This document shows, piece by piece, positions 1-6,320 of a DNA stretch of 8,816 bases. Position numbers and translations under genes: made by a program. Source of the stretch: Limnospira sp050045915. GTDB taxonomy: Bacteria > Cyanobacteriota > Cyanobacteriia > Cyanobacteriales > Microcoleaceae. Positions within the stretch are counted from its first letter, which is position 1. Each line of letters begins with the position of its first letter. The stretch spans positions 1 through 8,816 of the forward strand of contig JBNGCR010000220.1 of assembly GCA_050045915.1 (NCBI GenBank), given 5' to 3'. The notes under the pieces are model-generated. The model was not told the origin of the DNA. It was given only the letters and a program-made list of their open reading frames with translations, and did no database searches.

Positions 1-2243
1 GGCGTTTCGATCTGGATCGCGATCGCCTCCCCAATTAAACTCAACTGGTGCTTTTGGGCATCGTAAGCCCAAACCTTTAAAGATACCTTTCCGGGGGGTA
101 AACTGGCGGTGGGAACCCGCAGCGTCCACCCCGATTTTGCGTAGTTTGGAACGGACAAAACGCTGGCGACATCCCAGCGGGGAACGTCCACTTCTCCCAC
201 GGAAATTAACGTATTATTTTCCCCGAAACTGAGATAGACGGCATCGGCGGGTTTGCCTTTCTCGGGAAGCACCCCCCACCCCGTCAAAACCAGGCGATCG
301 CCCGCAGATATAGAGGCGGTGGGGATATTATCGATCGCCCCATTGAAAGCGTCGGTTCGGGCGAAACTCGGGGGGCGATCGCTGCGTTTCCAAAACCAGT
401 GGGACTGGATCGATTTGTAGGGTTTGTACTGTTGTAAAATATATTGATAAATCAGGGATGCGGAGTCCGCTTTTAAAACCTCATCCCAAGGGTTTTGAAA
501 CCAGAGGCGGTTTGTTAATAGGATGATTTCCGGTTGGGTGCGATCAAGATCGGCGATCACTTCCCGTTGGGCGATCGTCGGTTTTGCGTAGAGCACATAA
601 CTGTATTGGGAACAGGAGGGCTTGTCAAATAAATAATACCACAATCCCTCGGAAGTGACATTAAAAAAACAGGATTGATTTTCAATTTCCGGTTGCATCA
701 CCTCCATCGCTTCTAAATAATCCGGCTGCAACAATTCCGAATCCCGGCGAGAGAGGGTGTCGGGGAGGGCGGCGAGTTTTCCCCCCGCCACCCACAAATT
801 GAAACCCGGTTCAGAAGTTATCAACACTAACAATAGTATCCCCACACCCATCTGTTGGGATAAGCTGAGACTCAGAGTTTCCAGGCGGGGTTCGAGATAC
901 CGTCGATAGCCCAGCAGCAATAAATAAATGCTGAGAAATGCCGTCATAATCGCCCCGTGGTAGGCGTGTCCCAAGTCGCTGCGATCGAGAGTGATTCTCA
1001 TGTAAACGCCGGACGCAGACAGCAAAAATAGGGTCAATAAATGTTTGCGGACAAAGGGTTTTAGTTGCCAGTTGAAGGCTATAAAATCTACCAAAAGATA
1101 CACTAAAACCCCGGCTTGGATGAGGATGGGTAGCCAGAAGTTTTGGGAGGTGAATGTCATTTCGATCGCGGGAAGGGGAATAAAGGAAATGTAGCGGCCA
1201 TATTTTCCCCAGTAGGCGATTTGGGAGGCGATCGCACCCAATTGATCGACCCCCAAAAATAGGGCGATCGCACCCGAGGAAATCACCGCCCCCGCGAGGG
1301 TTCCTCCCCGCCAAATTTTTGCCGTTTTTTGATTTAAAAATAGGGTGAAAATGGAGGCGAAAAGATACACCGCCAAAAAATAGATGGCGCGATCGTAAAC
1401 GTGGAGGAATCCCAGGGGAAGGGAAACCCCCAATAATAGGGCTAATATTCCCCCCTGGCGGGGGCTAAAACCGACGGTTCGGAAATAGCGGAGGGCGATC
1501 GCGATCTGAAACACAAACCACAGCCCCCGCCTGCCGTCAAACTTGAAGAAAATCCCGTCAAAAATGCACCACAGCAGACACAATAATAAAAATATTTTCA
1601 ACCGCGATTTCTCTAGGCGAACCGTTCCCGTCAATTCCCACAAAATCCAGAAATAGCCCCAAACCGCGATCGCATTTTGCAGGTTCACAAATAACCGCGT
1701 CAACGCGATCCCATTTTCGTTATCAATCAACCCTTCGGCAATCTTTCCGGGCAACACATCCATCCCGTAGCCGTGGACTAAAACGGTATTTAAAAACGGC
1801 TTTTCTAGCTGGGCGAAATCTGGCAAAAACCCCAAAAACTCACCCTCGTGGAAGGAGTCAAGCAGCGTCGAACCGATTTCAAATTGGTTGAATGGGACAT
1901 TGATAATCCACGCCGACAGTAAAATAACCGTGGCCGTGGATAATACCCAATTTCGAGTTAAAACGTTGAGGGCAAAATGAAGCGATCGCGTTTCAAACCG
2001 TCTCCCCAAATACGACACCCCCACGGCGACAAGTGGCGGAACAAATAGCAAAATCAGATATTTCAGATAATCCGTGTAGGGGCTGATATTGTCGATACTC
2101 GCCCGCGAAATCACCCCCGTCGTGTTATTGCGAATTGGGATAAAAATCTGATTCACAAACGGAACCAAAACCATCCAACAGGCGAGGGTAATAACAATGA
2201 CTGCCACCAAACCGGGTTGAAACGAAAACTTGCGATCGCCCAT
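1..2243 (-). CDS. Polytopic membrane protein, putative GT-C-like glycosyltransferase, C-terminus cut by window edge
   Basis: The frame is open from an ATG at 2243 to the window edge: 747 codons with no stop, so the C-terminus is missing. The protein opens MGDRKFSFQPGLVAVIVI. Residues ~10-480 hold about 12-13 hydrophobic segments, for example near 10-30, 57-78, 96-116 and 180-203. A largely soluble part follows from ~480. The last ~115 residues (from about 633, GAIDNIP) form a beta-rich module with LVLTGWGVLP, PADAVYLSFG and SGWTLRVP; from memory, similar tails end other cyanobacterial membrane glycosyltransferase-like proteins. The ATG lies 2 nt after the stop of the upstream flavoenzyme-GtrA gene and has only a weak GGAT as Shine-Dalgarno, so translational coupling is likely. 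I see no clear Asp-Asp or DXD catalytic motif at the first loop, so enzyme activity is inferred from topology and neighbours. It could equally be a transport or polymer-assembly protein. Confidence 0.75.
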   Translation of the reverse strand, partial: MGDRKFSFQPGLVAVIVITLACWMVLVPFVNQIFIPIRNNTTGVISRASIDNISPYTDYLKYLILLFVPPLVAVGVSYLGRRFETRSLHFALNVLTRNWVLSTATVILLSAWIINVPFNQFEIGSTLLDSFHEGEFLGFLPDFAQLEKPFLNTVLVHGYGMDVLPGKIAEGLIDNENGIALTRLFVNLQNAIAVWGYFWILWELTGTVRLEKSRLKIFLLLCLLWCIFDGIFFKFDGRRGLWFVFQIAIALRYFRTVGFSPRQGGILALLLGVSLPLGFLHVYDRAIYFLAVYLFASIFTLFLNQKTAKIWRGGTLAGAVISSGAIALFLGVDQLGAIASQIAYWGKYGRYISFIPLPAIEMTFTSQNFWLPILIQAGVLVYLLVDFIAFNWQLKPFVRKHLLTLFLLSASGVYMRITLDRSDLGHAYHGAIMTAFLSIYLLLLGYRRYLEPRLETLSLSLSQQMGVGILLLVLITSEPGFNLWVAGGKLAALPDTLSRRDSELLQPDYLEAMEVMQPEIENQSCFFNVTSEGLWYYLFDKPSCSQYSYVLYAKPTIAQREVIADLDRTQPEIILLTNRLWFQNPWDEVLKADSASLIYQYILQQYKPYKSIQSHWFWKRSDRPPSFARTDAFNGAIDNIPTASISAGDRLVLTGWGVLPEKGKPADAVYLSFGENNTLISVGEVDVPRWDVASVLSVPNYAKSGWTLRVPTASLPPGKVSLKVWAYDAQKHQLSLIGEAIAIQIET

Positions 2244-2245
2244 GT

Positions 2246-4114
2246 TTAATTCAGATCCAAACTCGAAACGCGATCGGGAGACGAAAACGAGTACAATTTA
2301 TGTCCCGTAAAACTGATCAACGCCACACAAGCCGCACTCGCCAAGCGGGCAACTGTTGCATCCCATCCCAACTCATTAATCAACAACTGCAATAACCCCA
2401 AATTTGCCAACAAACTGTTGAGGGCGACGGTGGCAAATACTCCGTATTGTAGCAGCCAATTTCGCCAGTAAATTCCGAACACGAACCGACGACTCAACCA
2501 GAAATTGGTACTCAACCCCAAAAAGTAGCTAATCGCCAAAGCATAAACGTACCACAACCCCGCCTGGGTGAGGATAGAAAACACCAAAACGTCCACAATT
2601 GTCGCGGTACCTCCGGTGAACAAATAGCCGCCAAACTGTCGCAAAAGTGCGATCGCCCGACGGCGGCGAGACGTTCCAGAAGATGCCACAGATGTGGTTT
2701 CCGTACCCGCCTTTGCCTCCTCCGCATATTCGCTGTCGCTGTTCACATCCCAGAGATCGTGTTTTCCCGGCGTGACGACATTTTCCGCCGCCATAATCCC
2801 CATCAACAAACTGTGATCTTGGTTGTTGTATTTAAACGCCCCGTAACGCCCCACCAACTGCAAATTTTGGAACGGTTGAAAATAGTCCCGCATCGTCGCC
2901 AGCGACGTTTTATAATCCCCCGCATAGATCGGGTAAGTCCGGGGAAGGCGGACGACAAATCCCCCCGCAACTTTCTGTTTTTTCAACAATTCAATTTTGC
3001 GAAGTTCCGATTCTGCCAGCCGCCGCAATTCCTCTTCCGGACAACTCCACAATTCATCCTCAAAATTGCACCAATATTCGCAGCATAGCGGGGTTCTCGT
3101 GTCGTCCGGCAACATTTCCGGGGACCAATTGGCGAAATTCGTCACCCGTCCGAGTTGCACCCTTGGATCGTTAATGTACAGCCAATTATCGGGGAATAGA
3201 TGATTGCCATCGACGATCAAATAGACTAAAATTGTATTGCGAAATTTGAGCGATCGCGCCGCCTCGACGACGGGTTTCGGCGGGGCATTTTTCAATTGTT
3301 CCACCAATAACGTTAAAGGAATCGAAGAAATCACCCCCCCACAGGGTACCGTTTCCACTTCCTTCGTCTGGCGATTTCGGAGGGTGACGTGGGTGGCTTG
3401 AAAATTGTTATGGTGAACTTCTATAACTTCCGTATTCAGCAATATCGGCTGCTGATTTTGCTGCAAATACTCCGCGATTTTGTCGTATAACTGACCCGAA
3501 CCCAGCCGAGGAAATTGGAACTGATCGATCAGGGTTTTGACCTTGCCATCATTGCCCAATACAGCATTGACGATCGCTCGATATAATGACAGTCCTTTGA
3601 TTCGCTGTGCCGCCCAATCCGCGCTAATTTCAGTGCAAGGAATTCCCCACAGTTTTTCCGTATATCCCTGAAAGAAAATTTCAAATAACCGCCGGCCAAA
3701 TTTCGCCGTCACCCAATCCGCAAAATTATCGGATTCCCGTTTTGGAAATAAACGCACCTTAAAATAAGAGGTGAGAATGCGGATTGTCTCCAACCCTCCC
3801 AAAGCAAAAATCACCTGTTTCGCCCGCAGGGGATAACTGAAGTATTTCCCTCCGTAATAAATGCGAGTCAGGCGGTTAACCGTGACCTGATCTTTATCCA
3901 AAACTTGATGCCACAGTTTGAGAACCGGCGACAATTTTGTGAAAAATCGATGCGGCCCGAAATCGAGAATAAATCCTTCGTACTTGATGCTTTTCGCGAG
4001 TCCGCCAACCCGCGTATCCCGTTCGACCACCACCACCGGAATTCCCTGCTGGGTGAGGGTGTACGCCGCAGCCAACCCCGCCGGCCCCGCCCCCAAAATG
4101 TAAATTGGCTCCAT
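2246..4114 (-). CDS. FAD-dependent oxidoreductase (UGM/PPO-like) fused to a C-terminal GtrA membrane domain
   Basis: A 622-residue protein with two parts. Residues 1 to ~450 are a GR2-type flavoprotein: GAGPAG at 8-13 binds the FAD diphosphate, E31 ends the Rossmann beta2 strand (VVVVERD), GG at 37-38 follows, then FGPHRFF. A late FAD-contact motif (LVGRYG, then YNNQDHS at about 429-435) matches amine-oxidase / UDP-galactopyranose-mutase-like enzymes of polysaccharide clusters. A charged, low-complexity linker ending in RRRR (about 451-488) leads to a GtrA domain at ~489-622 with four hydrophobic segments and the motif TNFWLSRRFVF. GtrA proteins are small membrane proteins linked to translocating polyprenyl-phosphate sugars. 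I infer that the flavodomain acts on a nucleotide- or lipid-linked sugar at the inner membrane face; the substrate is unknown. A GTG at 4117 abuts the chosen ATG at 4114, and neither has a strong Shine-Dalgarno. The stop lies 2 nt before the next gene. Confidence 0.9.
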   Translation of the reverse strand: MEPIYILGAGPAGLAAAYTLTQQGIPVVVVERDTRVGGLAKSIKYEGFILDFGPHRFFTKLSPVLKLWHQVLDKDQVTVNRLTRIYYGGKYFSYPLRAKQVIFALGGLETIRILTSYFKVRLFPKRESDNFADWVTAKFGRRLFEIFFQGYTEKLWGIPCTEISADWAAQRIKGLSLYRAIVNAVLGNDGKVKTLIDQFQFPRLGSGQLYDKIAEYLQQNQQPILLNTEVIEVHHNNFQATHVTLRNRQTKEVETVPCGGVISSIPLTLLVEQLKNAPPKPVVEAARSLKFRNTILVYLIVDGNHLFPDNWLYINDPRVQLGRVTNFANWSPEMLPDDTRTPLCCEYWCNFEDELWSCPEEELRRLAESELRKIELLKKQKVAGGFVVRLPRTYPIYAGDYKTSLATMRDYFQPFQNLQLVGRYGAFKYNNQDHSLLMGIMAAENVVTPGKHDLWDVNSDSEYAEEAKAGTETTSVASSGTSRRRRAIALLRQFGGYLFTGGTATIVDVLVFSILTQAGLWYVYALAISYFLGLSTNFWLSRRFVFGIYWRNWLLQYGVFATVALNSLLANLGLLQLLINELGWDATVARLASAACVALISFTGHKLYSFSSPDRVSSLDLN

Positions 4115-4138
4115 CACACCACACTCAATTTCGACTTC

Positions 4139-4179
4139 GGCAAATTGTATCTATAATACACGATGTCCGGCAAATTGCC
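4139..4179. promoter_or_regulatory. Possible operator: GGCAAATTGCC palindrome plus a second copy 30 bp away
   Basis: GGCAAATTGCC at 4169-4179 is a perfect inverted repeat around one central base (GGCAA-A-TTGCC). The first nine bases, GGCAAATTG, recur at 4139-4147 in the same orientation, 30 bp away, which is close to three helical turns. The full copy overlaps the putative -35, and both copies flank the TATTAT of the weak promoter candidate, an arrangement typical of repressor sites. No known regulator is recognised. Confidence 0.3.
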
Positions 4180-4180
4180 A
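4153..4180 (-). promoter_or_regulatory. Weak promoter candidate for the flavoenzyme-GtrA gene
   Basis: On the minus strand a -10-like TATTAT (4158 to 4153) is preceded, after 16 bp, by TGGCAA (4180 to 4175), which matches TTGACA at only 3 of 6 positions. It would give a leader of roughly 33 nt to the ATG at 4114. Its -35 lies inside the GGCAAATTGCC palindrome. The call rests on consensus matching only. Confidence 0.3.
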
Positions 4181-4204
4181 CGATGGAGACATCCCGGCGT
4201 TCTC

Positions 4205-4219
4205 AGAAACCGGGTTTCT
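4205..4219. repeat. 15-bp palindrome AGAAACCGGGTTTCT
   Basis: A perfect inverted repeat of seven bases around one central base, in the gap between the flavoenzyme-GtrA and GT-C genes. From memory, palindromes of this AGAAACC/GGTTTCT type are dispersed between genes in some filamentous cyanobacteria. There is no T-run on either side, so it is not a standard terminator. It occurs only once in this window, so its repeat status is from memory rather than seen here. Confidence 0.45.
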
Positions 4220-4228
4220 AGGCATCGT

Positions 4229-4258
4229 ATTTTAACACCCCTTGTCATTGAAGGTTAA
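4229..4258 (-). promoter_or_regulatory. Alternative promoter candidate for the flavoenzyme-GtrA gene
   Basis: On the minus strand TTAACC (4258 to 4253) is followed after 18 bp by TAAAAT (4234 to 4229). These match TTGACA at 4 of 6 and TATAAT at 5 of 6 positions. The leader would be about 105 nt and would include both the 15-bp palindrome and the GGCAAATTG copies. It competes with the candidate at 4153-4180; neither is proven. Confidence 0.3.
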
Positions 4259-4309
4259 TCATGAACAGTTGGGGCCAATGGCATTCCCCCTCTCCCGACT
4301 CCCTCAATT

Positions 4310-5995
4310 TTACGAATCCGGAGAACGGATCAGCCGGCCGTCCGAATAGAACATGAGATGGTCGGCTAAATCCGGATTTTTTAACAGCAGTTGGTATTGA
4401 TTCGGGGCGAATTTGATCACTTCATAATCTTTCGTTTTCAACGAATTTTTCGGCCAGGGCAGAAAGCTGGTGTTGGGATTCGAGAGGGTAAATTGATAAA
4501 TTTCCGGCTGGTCCTGTTGGACGAAAACCGCATCGTCAATCTCCCTCAAGTCGTGATGCATGACGGTTTGAATGCGATCCGTTTCAAATTTGACCCGTTC
4601 CAAGGGGCCGTCAGTCGTTTCTCGGGTGAATGCGATCGCGTATTTTTCCCCCCCGCCAAACAGTTCCAACCCCTGAATCAATCCCGTCCGGTAAATGTAC
4701 GCCCCCCGATAGTTATCCGGCATCGCGGTAATAATAACGGGCGTTTCCGGGTTTCCCTGCAACATTTCAAACAGGATATTTTGGGAAACCGAACCGGCAA
4801 TTTTCCAGTTCTGATTTAAGGATTGAACCGTCAACCCAAAAATTAATAATAACACCGAAGACGCGACCAAAATGACACGGGTTTTGAGGCAAACGAAAAC
4901 CAAGACGATCGCCAGATAGATCGAAGCAAATCCCGAACCGAAATAGAGGTATCTTTCCCCCTGAGTATCTGTAATTGAGACAAACACATTGATCGCGGGG
5001 AGGACGGCGACGAAGAAACTGCCGGCCAAAAACAGCATTAGGGGCGGAATTTCCGGATGGGGCGATCGCCCTTTCATAAATAGGGACGTGCAGCCCAGAG
5101 ACAGCAAAATTAGGCCCACAAAAATAAACAACCACAGCGGGAAAGTGGACTCAAAAATCGGCGGAAAAAAAGTTCGGGTCGGATAGATGACCAGGTTTTT
5201 TGCGATGTGTCCGACATTGAAGTTTAAATGCACGTCCCCACCGTAGCCCCCCAGAGGAGTCCCCAACTTCCGGTTTCTCCAAACAAAATAGACGATTAAA
5301 ACGCCGATATGGGAGAGGATGAAAAAACCGCGATCGCGCCGAAATTTTCGATTGTTTTCATCGGCAATAAAATCATAAATTTCGTACAAAATTACCAGCC
5401 CCGGAAAGGTCACTAGGGATTCTTTAGAGAGGAGGGCAAAGAACAATAAAAACAGTGAGAGAAGGAACGGAAATTTTGAATTAGAATTGCGACCGATCAA
5501 GTAAGTGACAAACGCTGCCAATCCAAAAAAACTGGAGATCACATCCGTCCGGGCAGAAATCCAGGAGACGGCCTCCGTGTGACTCGGTAGCAGTAGGAAA
5601 ATAAATCCCGCCAGATAGGGCAGAATAATTTTAGAGTGGCGGGCGATCGCAAAATTTTTGGTCAACAAATTAGCAATCCAACCCACGGCGAAGGCGTTCG
5701 CCAAATGAAATCCCAGATTCGTGAGGTGATAACCCAACGGATAATTGCCCCAAATCTGATAGTCCCAAAAACTGATTAAACTCAGAACCGGCCGGAAAAA
5801 TAAAGACTGTCCGTGCTGCTGGTTGACCCACAATCCGAACGGCCCCAGCTTCTCAAACAGGGCGATCAAGACCAAATCATCGGACAAAAAAAATGAGCCA
5901 AGAACGGGTGAATAACAGATGATTCCCGCCAGGGCAATAATGATAATTAATGAGACGGGATAAAGACCGGGCGATCGCGGTTGCCGAGTTTTCAT
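4310..5995 (-). CDS. GT-C family membrane glycosyltransferase (PMT/TMTC-like)
   Basis: A complete 561-residue polytopic membrane protein. The N-terminus has a basic start, a hydrophobic segment (~13-36) and the first-loop acidic pair FLSDD at 36-40, where GT-C enzymes place the catalytic Asp. Further PMT/TMTC-like motifs follow: FRP at 67-69, YHLTNLGFH at 89-97, HTEAVSWISARTD at 139-151 and LSKES at 189-193. About 10-11 membrane segments are present. The family moves a sugar from a polyprenyl-phosphate donor to a protein, lipid or glycan on the outer face of the membrane; donor and acceptor here are unknown. TMTC-type proteins often end in TPR repeats, but the last ~140 residues here are a non-repeat soluble tail. 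GGAGGGGAGG (6008-6017) lies 12 nt before the ATG, a slightly long spacing. The gene diverges from glmM and has its own promoter at 6050-6078. The family call is firm, the specific reaction is not. Confidence 0.88.
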   Translation of the reverse strand: MKTRQPRSPGLYPVSLIIIIALAGIICYSPVLGSFFLSDDLVLIALFEKLGPFGLWVNQQHGQSLFFRPVLSLISFWDYQIWGNYPLGYHLTNLGFHLANAFAVGWIANLLTKNFAIARHSKIILPYLAGFIFLLLPSHTEAVSWISARTDVISSFFGLAAFVTYLIGRNSNSKFPFLLSLFLLFFALLSKESLVTFPGLVILYEIYDFIADENNRKFRRDRGFFILSHIGVLIVYFVWRNRKLGTPLGGYGGDVHLNFNVGHIAKNLVIYPTRTFFPPIFESTFPLWLFIFVGLILLSLGCTSLFMKGRSPHPEIPPLMLFLAGSFFVAVLPAINVFVSITDTQGERYLYFGSGFASIYLAIVLVFVCLKTRVILVASSVLLLIFGLTVQSLNQNWKIAGSVSQNILFEMLQGNPETPVIITAMPDNYRGAYIYRTGLIQGLELFGGGEKYAIAFTRETTDGPLERVKFETDRIQTVMHHDLREIDDAVFVQQDQPEIYQFTLSNPNTSFLPWPKNSLKTKDYEVIKFAPNQYQLLLKNPDLADHLMFYSDGRLIRSPDS

Positions 5996-6049
5996 AGTTG
6001 AGTCGGGCCTCCCCTCCAGCCGGCGAAAACATGAATTGAATACGCCCTC

Positions 6050-6078
6050 AGTATCCGCCCCCGCCGGGAAGGTGTCAA
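6050..6078 (-). promoter_or_regulatory. Sigma-70-type promoter for the GT-C glycosyltransferase gene
   Basis: A perfect TTGACA on the minus strand (6078 to 6073) is followed after exactly 17 bp by GATACT (6055 to 6050; 4 of 6 against TATAAT). Transcription would start near 6043, giving a leader of about 48 nt that contains the GGAGGGGAGG ribosome-binding stretch. This is the best promoter match in the left half and probably serves the GT-C gene and perhaps the genes beyond it. Confidence 0.6.
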
Positions 6079-6304
6079 GAGAATCATTTCAATTGCGATC
6101 GATTGTCGATGGAATTGCCGGACAAAATCGAGTACAATTGAACATCATCTTCCTGAAATCACCGTCACGCGAGTCCCATCGCCCGCGATCGCCCGCAGCC
6201 CATCCATTCCGCACCCTCCCAGATGTCGGGGAGGGGAATTGAAGTTCCCATCAATATCCCCCCGTTCCGGACGTGTTATCCTCCACTGTGAGTGTGTGAA
6301 CATC

Positions 6305-6312
6305 GAGAGGAG
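6305..6312 (+). promoter_or_regulatory. Strong Shine-Dalgarno that sets the glmM start
   Basis: GAGAGGAG ends 8 nt before the ATG at 6321. An in-frame GTG at 6312 overlaps the end of this site and would leave it no proper spacing, so the ATG is chosen. Confidence 0.75.
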
Positions 6313-6320
6313 TGAACGAC

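Larger units (their letters stand above)
5996..6320. other. Divergent intergenic region between the GT-C gene and glmM
   Basis: This 325-bp stretch has no convincing coding frame. It contains the minus-strand promoter (6050-6078). On the plus strand there is a lone -10-like TACAAT (6133-6138) without a good -35, and an extended -10-like TGTTATCCT (6274-6282), also without a -35, so the glmM start site is unclear. A HIP1 octamer lies at 6185-6192. The glmM leader holds two short hairpins: CCCTCCC (6214-6220) with GGGAGGG (6229-6235), and GGGAA (6234-6238) with TTCCC (6245-6249). They share bases 6234-6235. Confidence 0.7.

Noticed and set aside
811..1314. Open frame of 167 codons on the minus strand within the partial membrane protein gene
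   Set aside because: The true frame is continuous through this stretch with clear membrane segments; this frame has no hydrophobic pattern or recognisable domain.
4272..4292. GGGG/CCCC hairpin after the GT-C gene as its terminator
   Set aside because: The stem has a two-base internal mismatch on each side, and no T-run follows on the minus strand.
6115..6138. TTGCCGGACA ... TACAATT shared between the glmM upstream region and the minus strand near 4141-4178
   Set aside because: A 10-base match is expected many times by chance in 8.8 kb, and the spacing to TACAATT differs (7 nt in one, about 15 in the other), so a common regulatory element is not supported.
6312..6320. GTG at 6312 as the glmM start
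   Set aside because: The GTG overlaps the end of the GAGAGGAG ribosome-binding site, leaving no spacing, while ATG 6321 sits at the normal 8 nt.
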